From Mycobacterium paragordonae (GTDB lineage: Bacteria; Actinomycetota; Actinomycetes; Mycobacteriales; Mycobacteriaceae), in contig NZ_CP025546.1 in the NCBI RefSeq assembly GCF_003614435.1, positions 2,480,001 through 2,544,000 of the forward strand: 64,000 bases of DNA, read 5' to 3'. The position numbers and the translations under genes are program-made. The notes beneath the pieces were generated by a model. That model worked only from the letters and a program-made list of their open reading frames with translations. It ran no database searches and was not told where the DNA came from. Each line of letters starts with the position of its first letter. Positions within the stretch are counted from its first letter, which is position 1. Positions 1 to 8,191 of this stretch are shown here, piece by piece.

Positions 1-104
1 GCGATGACTGTGGCGAGCGCGAAACCCAGTGGCCACCACCACCAGGGCACCCACAACCGTTCGCGATATCGCACGCTTTGCGGCGCGACGCGCGTATCGG
101 ACAC
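1..104 (-). CDS. DUF3093 membrane protein (Rv2698-like), 5' end only
   Basis: The first 34 codons of a gene that runs off the left edge. Reading the minus strand from a GTG at 104 gives [20 protein letters not shown], followed by a run of four tryptophans and the start of a hydrophobic helix. The YRERLW...PWWWWP motif is typical of the DUF3093 family, small two-helix membrane proteins of unknown role. It is divergent from dut with only 25 bp between the starts, the arrangement of Rv2698 and dut in M. tuberculosis. The GTG is an inferred start. Confidence 0.8.
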   Translation of the reverse strand, partial: MSDTRVAPQSVRYRERLWVPWWWWPLGFALATVI

Positions 105-129
105 GCGGTCAAGGGTAGTCTGTGCCCCC

Positions 130-594
130 GTGTCGACCAGTCTGGCCATAGTTCGTCTCGACCCGGGGCTTCCGATGCCCAGTCGCGCTCACGACGGTGA
201 CGCGGGCGTTGACCTTTTCAGCGCCGAAGACGTCGAGCTGGCACCTGGTCACCGCGCTCTGGTGGCTACCGGCATCGCGATCGCCGTCCCGTTCGGCATG
301 GTCGGATTGATACACCCGCGTTCGGGACTTGCCTCGCGGGTAGGGCTGTCGATCGTCAACAGTCCCGGGACCATCGACGCGGGATATCGTGGCGAAATCA
401 AGGTCGCGCTGATCAACCTCGACCCCACCACCCCGATCGTGGTGCACCGTGGCGACCGCATCGCCCAGCTGTTGATACAGCGGGTCGAACTGGTCGAATT
501 GGTGGAGGTGTCGTCGTTCGACGAGGCCGGACTGGCCGAAACGTCCCGTGGCGAGGGTGGTCACGGATCTTCCGGCGGGCACGCGAGTCTGTGA
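130..594 (+). CDS. dut: dUTP diphosphatase (dUTPase)
   Basis: Hydrolyses dUTP to dUMP and pyrophosphate, keeping uracil out of DNA and feeding thymidylate synthesis; a cytosolic homotrimer. The 154-residue length fits the mycobacterial enzyme. Trimeric dUTPase motifs are visible in order: DAGVDLFS, the PRSGLA loop, [11 protein letters not shown] with the catalytic Asp, GDRIAQLL, and the C-terminal glycine-rich arm [15 protein letters not shown] that closes over substrate. I start at GTG 130, since translation from upstream codons adds low-complexity sequence absent from the family. The gene is followed by the DUF3710 gene on the same strand. Confidence 0.95.
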   Translation: MSTSLAIVRLDPGLPMPSRAHDGDAGVDLFSAEDVELAPGHRALVATGIAIAVPFGMVGLIHPRSGLASRVGLSIVNSPGTIDAGYRGEIKVALINLDPTTPIVVHRGDRIAQLLIQRVELVELVEVSSFDEAGLAETSRGEGGHGSSGGHASL

Positions 595-630
595 ACGCGG
601 GAGACCAAGCGATGAGAAGGAGCGGCGCTG

Positions 631-1431
631 ATGCCAGCATTCGGTAGACGCACACGCAAGGACGACAACTCGTCGCAATCGCAGCCGGCTGATCCACCCC
701 TCGAGAAAGGCGTGGAGAAAGCCGAGGAAGAAGGCGCCGAGGAAGGGCTCGCCGGTGGCGACGAGTCGCTCGAGGGCCCTTTCGACATCGAGGACTTCGA
801 CGATCCGGCGGACGCCGAAACGGCCCGGCTGGATCTGGGGTCGGTGCTGATCCCCATGCCGGCGGCGGGCCAGGTGCAGGTCGAGCTGACCGAGACCGGG
901 GTGCCCAGCGCGGTGTGGGTCGTCACGCCCAACGGGCGGTTCACCATCGCCGCCTACGCCGCCCCCAAGACGGCGGGGCTGTGGCGCGAGGTGGCCGGCG
1001 AGCTGGCCGACTCGTTGCGCAAAGACTCCGCCAAGGTGTCGATCAAGGACGGGCCGTGGGGACGCGAAGTCGTCGGCACCGCATCCGGTGTGGTGCGCTT
1101 CATCGGAGTTGACGGCTACCGCTGGATGATCCGCTGCGTGGTCAACGGACCGCACGAGACCATCGACGCCCTGACCGACGAGGCGCGCGAGGCCCTGGCG
1201 GACACGGTGGTTCGCCGCGGCGACACTCCGCTGCCGGTACGCACTCCGCTGGCGGTACAGCTGCCGGAGCCGATGTTGCAGCAGCTCCGCGAGGCCGCCG
1301 CCGCTCAGCAGGGCGCCGAGCAGACCCCTGAGCAGACGCAGGCGCAACCCCCGCCGGACGAGCCGGCCGCGCGTCGCAGCACCGAAGGCTCGGCGATGCA
1401 GCAGCTGCGCAGCACCTCCACCGGCGGTTAG
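631..1431 (+). CDS. DUF3710 family protein (Rv2696c-like)
   Basis: A 266-residue actinobacterial protein of unknown function. The N-terminal 60 residues are very acidic with Glu-rich stretches. Residues about 60-210 form the DUF3710 core (LDLGSVLIPMP, VWVVTPNGRFTIAAYAAPK, VDGYRWMIRCVVNGP). The C-terminal 50 residues are Gln/Ala/Pro-rich and look disordered. The start has a good ribosome site (GAGAAGGAG about 7 nt before ATG). It lies directly behind dut, and the same pair occurs in M. tuberculosis, so co-transcription is likely. The function cannot be read from the sequence. Confidence 0.85.
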   Translation: MPAFGRRTRKDDNSSQSQPADPPLEKGVEKAEEEGAEEGLAGGDESLEGPFDIEDFDDPADAETARLDLGSVLIPMPAAGQVQVELTETGVPSAVWVVTPNGRFTIAAYAAPKTAGLWREVAGELADSLRKDSAKVSIKDGPWGREVVGTASGVVRFIGVDGYRWMIRCVVNGPHETIDALTDEAREALADTVVRRGDTPLPVRTPLAVQLPEPMLQQLREAAAAQQGAEQTPEQTQAQPPPDEPAARRSTEGSAMQQLRSTSTGG

Positions 1432-1443
1432 ACCGGACGGCCG

Positions 1444-2145
1444 TCAGCCCGCAGCGCTCAGGGCGGCCAGGCAGGCCGCTCCCAATGCGTCCGGACGCGC
1501 CCCGATCTCGTCGAGTGTGACCGTGCGCAGGGCGGCCCGGGGTGCATCGGCGGCCCAGTCGGCACCGACCTGCAGCGGGTGGATCGGGTCGTCGACCGCA
1601 GCCGCCACGCCCAGCGGCGGAACCAGTCGCGTCAGCTGGGCGCGGCTCGGTGCGACGTAGGACGCCGCCTCCTCCATGGCATCTGGGAGCAGCGGCCACT
1701 GAGCCGCCCAGGACCGGGCCAGCTCGTCGGCCAACCAGGGCGGGCTGGAGGCCCGCATCTGCGCCGTCGTGGCGTCCAGACCGTCGGTGCGCAACTGCGA
1801 AGCCGTGTAGTGAGCGGCGAGCGCCGCGGGTGCCGAGTCGGGTTCCCCGGTCCAGGCCGGCAGGGCCGCCAGAACCGCCACGGTGCGCTCCGGGTGGGCC
1901 AGTGCCCACGTCGCTGCCACGGCCGCGCCTATCGACACGCCACCGACCGCGATCGGTCCGGTGGCTGCCGCATCGTCGAGCGCGGACACGTAACCGTCGA
2001 GCAATCGGTGCGGTTGCGGCGCGGGTGTGACCAACACCGCACCGAGAGCCTGCAATGGGCCGGAAAATGCCCGGTAGACGTAGTTTTCGTCGGATCCGGT
2101 ACCGGGCAACAACACGGTCGTGACACCGCGCAGATCGACAACCAC
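1444..2145 (-). CDS. alpha/beta-hydrolase family protein (Rv2695-like)
   Basis: A 233-residue cytoplasmic alpha/beta-hydrolase-like protein. The N-terminus VTTVLLPGTGSDENYVYRAF resembles the oxyanion loop of the fold. GGVSIGAAVA at about residues 68-77 is the nucleophile elbow, with Ser in the G-x-S-x-G position. AVDDPIHP near the C-terminal third resembles the acid-loop region. The substrate is unknown. It converges on the DUF3710 gene with a 12-bp gap and is divergent from the OB-fold gene. Confidence 0.75.
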   Translation of the reverse strand: MVVDLRGVTTVLLPGTGSDENYVYRAFSGPLQALGAVLVTPAPQPHRLLDGYVSALDDAAATGPIAVGGVSIGAAVAATWALAHPERTVAVLAALPAWTGEPDSAPAALAAHYTASQLRTDGLDATTAQMRASSPPWLADELARSWAAQWPLLPDAMEEAASYVAPSRAQLTRLVPPLGVAAAVDDPIHPLQVGADWAADAPRAALRTVTLDEIGARPDALGAACLAALSAAG

Positions 2146-2300
2146 CTCCCCATAGTGCCCGGTAGCTGGGTACGCCCGAAATTCGGTGGTTTCATCCGTG
2201 TGGCATCAGGGAACCAAGAGGTCTACGGTGACCGTTGGCATGGTGGAATGCTGATTTGAAACATAGCTTTCTTAACGACGTCGAAGTGTCAGGAGTGGCC

Positions 2301-2669
2301 ATGGGGGCCCAGGGGTATCTACGCCGGCTCACCCGTCGGTTGACGGAGGACCCGGAGCAACGCGACGTCGAAGAACTTTCCGACGAAGTCCTCAATACCG
2401 GCGCGCAGCGAGCAGTCGACTGCCAGCGTGGCCAGGAGGTCACCATGGTGGGCACGCTGCGCAGTGTCGAGACAAACGGCAAGGGTTGCTCCGGCGGGGT
2501 TCGCGCGGAGTTGTTCGACGGCAGCGACACCGTGACGCTGGTGTGGTTGGGGCAGCGGCGCATCCCGGGCATCGAGTCGGGACGCACTCTGCGGGTGCGC
2601 GGCCGGATGGGCAAGATGGAGAACGGCACCAAGGCCATCTACAACCCCCACTACGAAATCCAGCGTTGA
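2301..2669 (+). CDS. OB-fold nucleic-acid-binding protein (Rv2694c-like)
   Basis: A 122-residue protein with an OB-fold core from about residue 40 to the end: GQEVTMVGTLRSVE, VRAELFDGSDTVTLVWLGQR, GRTLRVRGRMG, ending YNPHYEIQR. An OB fold of this kind suggests single-strand DNA or RNA binding, but no partner is known to me. I chose ATG 2301, preceded by AGGAG at 2291-2295 and giving the length of the M. tuberculosis protein. An in-frame start at 2235 would add 22 residues that look non-coding. The DUF3159 gene follows 30 bp downstream. Confidence 0.8.
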   Translation: MGAQGYLRRLTRRLTEDPEQRDVEELSDEVLNTGAQRAVDCQRGQEVTMVGTLRSVETNGKGCSGGVRAELFDGSDTVTLVWLGQRRIPGIESGRTLRVRGRMGKMENGTKAIYNPHYEIQR

Positions 2670-2699
2670 CGATTTCCCTCATCACCAACTCGAATTCCC

Positions 2700-3359
2700 G
2701 TGAGCGATAACCGTTTCAGCGCCGAGAGCCTGCTGGCGCAGGCCGGTGGTGTGAGCGGGCTCATCTACTCTTCGTTGCCTGTGGTGACGTTCGTGGTCGC
2801 CTCCAGCGTCTCAGGCCTGCTGGCCGCGATCGGCAGTGCGATGGCCGCGGCGGCCCTGGTTCTGCTGTGGCGGCTGATCCGCCGGGACTCGTTACAGCCG
2901 GCGTTGTCGGGATTCTTCGGTGTCGCCGTGTGCGCGCTGATCGCCTATCTGGTCGGACAGTCCAAGGGTTATTTCCTGCTCGGCATCTGGATGTCGTTGT
3001 TCTGGGCGGTCGTGTTCGCGGTGTCGATCGTGATCCGGCGTCCGGTGGTGGGTTATCTGTGGAGCTGGGCCACCGGCCGCGACAACGGGTGGCGCGCGGT
3101 GCCGCGTGCGGTCTACGCGTTCGACATCGCGACGTCGTGCTGGACCGTGGTGTTCGTGGCGCGTTTCGGCGTCCAGGGGCATCTCTACGAACTCGGCAAG
3201 ACCGGCTGGCTGGGCGTGACCCGGATCGCCATGGGGTGGCCATTGACGGCGTTGGCAGCCCTGGTGACCTACGGGGCCATCAAGGCCGTGCTGCGAGCCC
3301 TGCCCGCGGTCGAACACCCGGTGCCGGCCGAGATCGACGGCGAGCCCATTCGGGACTAG
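2700..3359 (+). CDS. DUF3159 membrane protein (Rv2693c-like)
   Basis: A 219-residue integral membrane protein with about five predicted hydrophobic helices (LIYSSLPVVTFVVASSVSGL, AMAAAALVLLWRL, FFGVAVCALIAYLVG, SLFWAVVFAVSIVI, ALAALVTYGAIKAVLRAL). The DUF3159 signature includes GYLWSWATG and the charged loop RDNGWRAVPRAV. Function unknown. It starts at GTG 2700, ends 53 bp before the convergent ceoC stop and keeps the neighbourhood seen in M. tuberculosis next to the Trk genes. Confidence 0.85.
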   Translation: MSDNRFSAESLLAQAGGVSGLIYSSLPVVTFVVASSVSGLLAAIGSAMAAAALVLLWRLIRRDSLQPALSGFFGVAVCALIAYLVGQSKGYFLLGIWMSLFWAVVFAVSIVIRRPVVGYLWSWATGRDNGWRAVPRAVYAFDIATSCWTVVFVARFGVQGHLYELGKTGWLGVTRIAMGWPLTALAALVTYGAIKAVLRALPAVEHPVPAEIDGEPIRD

Positions 3360-3412
3360 TCAGATGGTCGCGACCCGCTGCGACCGGCCTGCGGCCGCTC
3401 TTGCGATCGCGA

Positions 3413-4075
3413 CTAGCTGGTCGGCAGCAGCAGCCGGCGCAGTTCCTCTTCCGCCTCGGTGACCGCGACGAACAGCAACTCGTCGCCACCTTCGAGCGGT
3501 TCGTCACCCTCGGGCACGATCACCCGTGGACCCCGCAGGATGGTCACCAGCGAGACATCGCGCGGTAACTGCAGTTTGCGTACCGGCTTGCCGCCCCACG
3601 GGGTGTCGTCGGGCAGGGTGATCTCGACCAGATTGGCCTGGCCTTTGCGGAACTCCATCAGCCGCACCAGGTCTCCGACGGCGACGGCTTCCTCGATCAG
3701 CGAGGCCAGCATTCGTGGTGTGGACACCGCGACGTCGACGCCCCACGCGTCGGTGAACAACCATTCGTTGCGCGGGTCATTGACCCGGGCCACCACCCGC
3801 GGAACAGCGAACTCGGTCTTGGCCAGCAGGCTCAGCACCACATTGACCTTGTCGTCGCCGGTGGCGGCGACGACGACGTCGAAATCTTCCAGGTGCATCT
3901 GCTCGAGCAGGCTCAACTCGCAGGCGTCGCCCAGCAGCCAGTGCGCCGCGGGGATGGCATCGGTGTCGAGGTGGTCGGCATTGCGCTCGATCAGGGTGAC
4001 GTCGTGCCTGTTGGCGACGAGTTCCCGGGTGACCGAGCGCCCGACGGCGCCGGCGCCGGCGACAGCTACTTTCAT
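3413..4075 (-). CDS. ceoC: TrkA-type potassium uptake regulatory subunit CeoC
   Basis: A cytosolic nucleotide-binding subunit that gates a Trk/Ktr K+ channel. The N-terminal RCK domain has a Rossmann motif at the start (AGAGAVGRSV), followed by IERNAD, where an acidic residue ends the second strand as in NAD-binding forms, and GDACELSLL. The C-terminal part (about 135-220) is an RCK_C domain ending GGDELLFVAVTEAEEE. It is 28 bp downstream of ceoB in the same orientation, so the two should be co-translated. No membrane pore subunit lies in the window. Confidence 0.9.
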   Translation of the reverse strand: MKVAVAGAGAVGRSVTRELVANRHDVTLIERNADHLDTDAIPAAHWLLGDACELSLLEQMHLEDFDVVVAATGDDKVNVVLSLLAKTEFAVPRVVARVNDPRNEWLFTDAWGVDVAVSTPRMLASLIEEAVAVGDLVRLMEFRKGQANLVEITLPDDTPWGGKPVRKLQLPRDVSLVTILRGPRVIVPEGDEPLEGGDELLFVAVTEAEEELRRLLLPTS

Positions 4076-4103
4076 TTGCGGTCTCCGCCGCAGTCAGCGG
4101 GCG

Positions 4104-4775
4104 TCATTTGTCCAGGTCCTCGCTCGGCGGCAGCGCCGCAATGGCCACGGCTTCGGCGGCTCGGCCGGAGATGGCGGCGACATAGACCTGGTCGCCGGCC
4201 TGCAGCACGGTCTTGGGTTCGGGCAGGATGCCGGTTCCGAAGCGGATCAGGAACGCCACGCGCGCGCCGGTGGCCTGCTCCAGGTCGGTGGCGCGGTGTC
4301 CGACCCAGTCTTCGTGCAGCACCACCTGCGCGACGGCGACGGTGCCCGTCGGATCTCGCCATTTGGCCGTCTCGGTCTCCTGTGTCAAGGCGTTCAGCAG
4401 ACGGTCGGTGGTCCAGGGCACGGTGGCGATCGTCGGGATGCCCAGCCGCTCGTAGACCTCGGCGCGCTTGGCGTCGTAGATCCGCGCCACCACGCGTCGC
4501 ACCCCGAAGGTCTCGCGGGCCAGCCGCGCCGAGATGATGTTGGAGTTGTCTCCGGAGGACACGGCGGCGAACGCGTCGGCGCTTTCGATGCCGGCCCGCA
4601 ACAGCACGTCACGGTCGAAACCCTGGCCGAGCACCCGGTCGCCGTCGAACTCCGGGCTGAGCCGGTTGAATGCGGCGCTGTCGCGGTCGATCACCGACAC
4701 GTCATGGCCGATTCGGTACAGCCCGTCCGCCACCGAAGAACCGACCCGGCCGCAACCCATCACAACCACCTTCAC
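4104..4775 (-). CDS. ceoB: TrkA-type potassium uptake regulatory subunit CeoB
   Basis: The 223-residue partner of CeoC with the same two-domain layout: N-terminal RCK with GCGRVGSSVA and VIDRDSAAF, then ESADAFAAVSSGDNSN, and a C-terminal RCK_C (about 140-223) with VLQAGDQVYVAAI. The two proteins are paralogous. Tandem single-RCK proteins are the mycobacterial substitute for the double-RCK TrkA of enterobacteria. The gene is divergent from the APC permease at 4909, which leaves a shared promoter region of about 130 bp. Confidence 0.9.
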   Translation of the reverse strand: MKVVVMGCGRVGSSVADGLYRIGHDVSVIDRDSAAFNRLSPEFDGDRVLGQGFDRDVLLRAGIESADAFAAVSSGDNSNIISARLARETFGVRRVVARIYDAKRAEVYERLGIPTIATVPWTTDRLLNALTQETETAKWRDPTGTVAVAQVVLHEDWVGHRATDLEQATGARVAFLIRFGTGILPEPKTVLQAGDQVYVAAISGRAAEAVAIAALPPSEDLDK

Positions 4776-4908
4776 TCGGAGGTCCTTTCGGTTGTGTCCT
4801 GCGCGTCATTGTGATCGGCAACCTACGCTGGCGGGCCGATTTCGGTCGTGAGAATTCTCGCCTACGGAACGCTACCGCCAAAGCCGAGTGGGCCTACTCT
4901 TGGCTCTC

Positions 4909-6906
4909 GTGTCCAAACTTTCAACCGCTGCGCGCCGTCTGCTGATCGGACGGCCGTTTCGCAGCGACCGGCTGGCCCACACGCTGCTGCCCAAGCGCAT
5001 AGCTCTGCCGGTGTTCGCCTCCGATGCACTGTCCTCGGTGGCCTACGCACCCGAAGAGGTCTTCCTGATGCTGTCGATCGGCGGGCTGGCGGCCTACGCG
5101 CTGTCGCCGTGGATCGGGCTGGCGGTGGCCGCGGTCATGTTGGTGGTGGTGGCCAGCTACCGGCAGAACGTGCACGCCTACCCCTCGGGCGGCGGCGACT
5201 ACGAGGTGGTCACCACCAATCTCGGTCCCAACGCGGGCCTGACGGTGGCCAGCGCGCTGATGGTGGATTACGTTCTCACCGTTGCTGTTTCGACAGCGTC
5301 GGCGATGTCCAACATCGGATCGGCGGTGCCCATCGTGGCCCACCACAAGGTGTGGTTCTGTGTGGCCGCCATCCTGTTGGTGACGGCGATGAATCTGCGC
5401 GGCGTTCGGGAATCCGGGCTTGCGTTCGCGATCCCGACCTACGGCTTCATCATCGGGGTGACCGGCATGATCGGCTGGGGCCTCTTCCGCATCTTCGTCC
5501 TGGGGAATCCGCTGAAGGCGGAGTCCGCCGGCTTCCAGATGCATTCCGAGCACGGAAAGATCGTCGGTTTTGCACTGGTCTTCCTGATGGCACGGGCGTT
5601 CTCCTCGGGTTGCGCGGCGCTCACCGGTGTCGAGGCGATCAGCAACGGGGTGCCCGCATTCGAGAAACCGAAGTCGAAGAACGCGGCCACCACGCTGCTG
5701 ATGCTCGGCGCCATCGCGGTCACCCTGCTGATGGGGATCATCGTGCTGGCCAAGAAAATCGGGGTTCAGCTGGTCAGCGACCCGGCGACGCAACTGGCCG
5801 GTGCGCCGGCCGGTTATTACCAGAAGACGCTGGTCACCCAGCTGGCCGAGACCGTTTTCGGCAGCTTCCACATCGGCTTCGTGCTGATCACCGCGGTGAC
5901 CGCGCTCATCCTGGTGCTGGCGGCCAATACCGCGTTCAACGGCTTCCCGGTGCTGGGTTCGGTGCTGGCGCAACACAGTTACCTGCCACGCCAGTTCCAC
6001 ACCCGCGGCGACCGGTTGGCGTTCTCCAACGGGATCGCGTTCCTGTCCCTGTCGGCGCTGCTGGCGATCATCGCTTTCCGCGCCGAGCTGAGCGCCCTGA
6101 TCCAGCTCTACATCGTCGGGGTGTTCATTTCGTTCACGCTGAGTCAGATCGGCATGGTGCGGCACTGGACCCGGCTGCTGCGCACCGAAACCGACCCGGC
6201 GGCGCGGCGGCGGATGCACCGTTCGCGGATCGTCAACACGGTCGGACTTCTCGCCACCGGCGCGGTGCTGCTGGTCGTCATGGTCACCAAATTCCTCGCC
6301 GGCGCCTGGATCGCGTTGGTCGCCATGACATTGCTGTTCGCGTTGATGAAGCTGATCCGCCGGCATTACGACGGCGTCACCCGCGAATTGGCCGAGCAGG
6401 CCGCCGAACACGGCGACGAGATCGTGCTGCCCAGCCGCAATCACGCTCTGGTGCTGGTGTCGAAGCTGCATCTGCCCACGCTGCGCGCCCTGGCCTACGC
6501 CCGGGCGACCCGGCCCGACGTACTGGAAGCCGTCACGGTGAGCGTCGATGACGCCGAAACCCGCGAGCTGGTACACGAGTGGGAGGAAAGCGACGTCAGC
6601 GTTCCGCTGAAGGTGATCGCGTCCCCCTACCGCGAAGTCACGCGTCCGGTACTCGACTACGTGAAACGGGTCAGCAAGGAATCGCCGCGCACCGTGGTCA
6701 CGGTGTTCATCCCGGAGTATGTGGTGGGGCGCTGGTGGGAACAGTTGCTGCACAACCAGAGTGCGCTGCGGCTCAAGGGGCGCCTGCTGTTCATGCCCGG
6801 CGTGATGGTGACGTCTGTGCCGTGGCAGCTGACTTCGTCTGAACGGGTCAAGGCGTTGCAGCCGCACGTGGCGCCCGGCGACGCCCGTCGGGGCATCTTC
6901 GATTGA
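4909..6906 (+). CDS. APC-superfamily amino-acid/potassium permease (Rv2690c-like)
   Basis: A 665-residue membrane transporter. Residues about 25-480 carry roughly twelve hydrophobic helices with APC-type motifs (SVAYAPEE, YPSGGGDYEVV, FSSGCAALTGVEAISNGVPAF). The C-terminal 180 residues form a soluble domain (VLVSKLHLPTLRALAYAR, VVTVFIPEYVVGRWWEQLL), as in KUP/APC proteins with regulatory tails. The helix after TGVEAISNG is typical of amino-acid permeases; the neighbouring Trk genes make potassium-linked transport possible. I start at GTG 4909 (protein begins with SKLSTAARRLL) as in the M. tuberculosis protein; no clear ribosome site is visible. Confidence 0.85.
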   Translation: MSKLSTAARRLLIGRPFRSDRLAHTLLPKRIALPVFASDALSSVAYAPEEVFLMLSIGGLAAYALSPWIGLAVAAVMLVVVASYRQNVHAYPSGGGDYEVVTTNLGPNAGLTVASALMVDYVLTVAVSTASAMSNIGSAVPIVAHHKVWFCVAAILLVTAMNLRGVRESGLAFAIPTYGFIIGVTGMIGWGLFRIFVLGNPLKAESAGFQMHSEHGKIVGFALVFLMARAFSSGCAALTGVEAISNGVPAFEKPKSKNAATTLLMLGAIAVTLLMGIIVLAKKIGVQLVSDPATQLAGAPAGYYQKTLVTQLAETVFGSFHIGFVLITAVTALILVLAANTAFNGFPVLGSVLAQHSYLPRQFHTRGDRLAFSNGIAFLSLSALLAIIAFRAELSALIQLYIVGVFISFTLSQIGMVRHWTRLLRTETDPAARRRMHRSRIVNTVGLLATGAVLLVVMVTKFLAGAWIALVAMTLLFALMKLIRRHYDGVTRELAEQAAEHGDEIVLPSRNHALVLVSKLHLPTLRALAYARATRPDVLEAVTVSVDDAETRELVHEWEESDVSVPLKVIASPYREVTRPVLDYVKRVSKESPRTVVTVFIPEYVVGRWWEQLLHNQSALRLKGRLLFMPGVMVTSVPWQLTSSERVKALQPHVAPGDARRGIFD

Positions 6907-8099
6907 ACCACGAAAACGCTTGCGGTGAACTGACTCTGGTCACCGGGGCTCCTGCCAACGGTGGCAGTTGCATTGCGCATCACGAGGGCCGGGTGGTTTT
7001 CGTCCGCTATGCGCTGCCCGGGGAGCGGGTACGCGCGCGCGTCACCGCCGATCGCGGATCCTATTGGCACGCAGAGGTTGTCGAGGTGCTGGAACCCTCG
7101 GCGGACCGCACGGATTCGCTGTGCCCGATCGCGGGAGCCGGCGGTGCCGGATGCTGTGATCTGGCCTTCGTCGCGCCCGCGGCGGCCCGCGACCTCAAGG
7201 CGCAGGTGGTGGCCAACCAGCTGGACCGCCTCGGCGGACACAGCTGGTCCGGCCCGGCCGAACCGCTGTCCGACGCCGGGTCGACCGGTTGGCGCACCCG
7301 GGTCCGCCTGGACGTCGGATCCGACCGGCGGCCCGGTTTTCACCGCTATCACAGCGACGAGCTGGTCACCGACCTGCGGTGCGGACAGTTGCCGTCCGGG
7401 ATGCTCGAGGGGCTGTCCGGGGCCGATTGGCCGGTCGGCGCCCACCTGCACGTGGTCGTCGACGACGACGGTGAGCGTCATGTGCTGCGCACGCTGCGGC
7501 AGGGTAAGCGCACTGTGTCGAAGGTGACCGAAGGCAACTATCACGCCGTGCAGCGGGTGGGTGCGCGCAGCTGGCGAGTGCCGGTGACGGCGTTCTGGCA
7601 GTCCCATCGCGACGGCGCCCGGGTGTACAGCGAGTTGGTCGCGGACTGGGCGCAACCCGCGTCCGGTGCGACGGCCTGGGATCTCTACGGCGGAGCCGGA
7701 GTCTTCGCCGCGGTGCTCGGGGCCGCGGTGGGGGAGTCGGGCCGGGTGCTGTCGGTCGACACGGCGCGGGGCGCGTCGGGGGCGGCCCGGGCCGCCCTGG
7801 CCGACCTGCCGCAGGTCGAGGTGGTCACGGAGTCGGTGCGCCGGGCGCTGGCAGGCCAGGCCGAGAGCGCCGGGGTTGCGGTGCTGGATCCGCCGCGCAC
7901 CGGCGCCGGCCGCGAAGTGATCGATCTGCTGGCCGCTGCCGACGTGCCGCGGGTGGTGCATATAGGTTGTGAGGCAGCATCTTTCGCCCGTGACATCGGG
8001 TTGTACCGGGAGCGCGGATACGTCGTCGAACAGATCAGGGTGTTCGATGCGTTCCCGCTGACCCACCACGTGGAGTGCGTGGCGTTGCTGACCCGCTGA
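6903..8099 (+). CDS. TRAM-domain class I SAM-dependent RNA methyltransferase (Rv2689c-like)
   Basis: A 398-residue TrmA/RumA-type uracil-C5 methyltransferase homologue. The N-terminus is a TRAM RNA-binding domain (LTLVTGAPANGGSCIAHHEGR). The SAM-binding region has WDLYGGAGVFAAVLG, and AVLDPPRTGAG carries the DPPR motif. The catalytic-Cys motif reads VVHIGCEAASFARD, with Cys followed by Glu-Ala rather than the usual Asn-Pro environment. The TTG start at 6903 overlaps the preceding stop (ATTGA), so it should be translationally coupled to the permease. Substrate RNA unknown. Confidence 0.82.
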   Translation: MNHENACGELTLVTGAPANGGSCIAHHEGRVVFVRYALPGERVRARVTADRGSYWHAEVVEVLEPSADRTDSLCPIAGAGGAGCCDLAFVAPAAARDLKAQVVANQLDRLGGHSWSGPAEPLSDAGSTGWRTRVRLDVGSDRRPGFHRYHSDELVTDLRCGQLPSGMLEGLSGADWPVGAHLHVVVDDDGERHVLRTLRQGKRTVSKVTEGNYHAVQRVGARSWRVPVTAFWQSHRDGARVYSELVADWAQPASGATAWDLYGGAGVFAAVLGAAVGESGRVLSVDTARGASGAARAALADLPQVEVVTESVRRALAGQAESAGVAVLDPPRTGAGREVIDLLAAADVPRVVHIGCEAASFARDIGLYRERGYVVEQIRVFDAFPLTHHVECVALLTR

Positions 8100-8191
8100 C
8101 CCGGCGTCGCGGCAGGCTAGACTCCTTCGCGGTGTGCCGGGAAGTCTGGTCGGCGTTATTTTGTCGATCGATCGCGTGAAAGGCGGCTTCC

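Noticed and set aside
4921..6867. A 648-codon open frame antisense to the APC permease
   Set aside because: The plus-strand protein has clear transporter motifs; the antisense product is a His/Asp/Gln/Arg-rich string typical of the complementary frame of GC-rich coding DNA.
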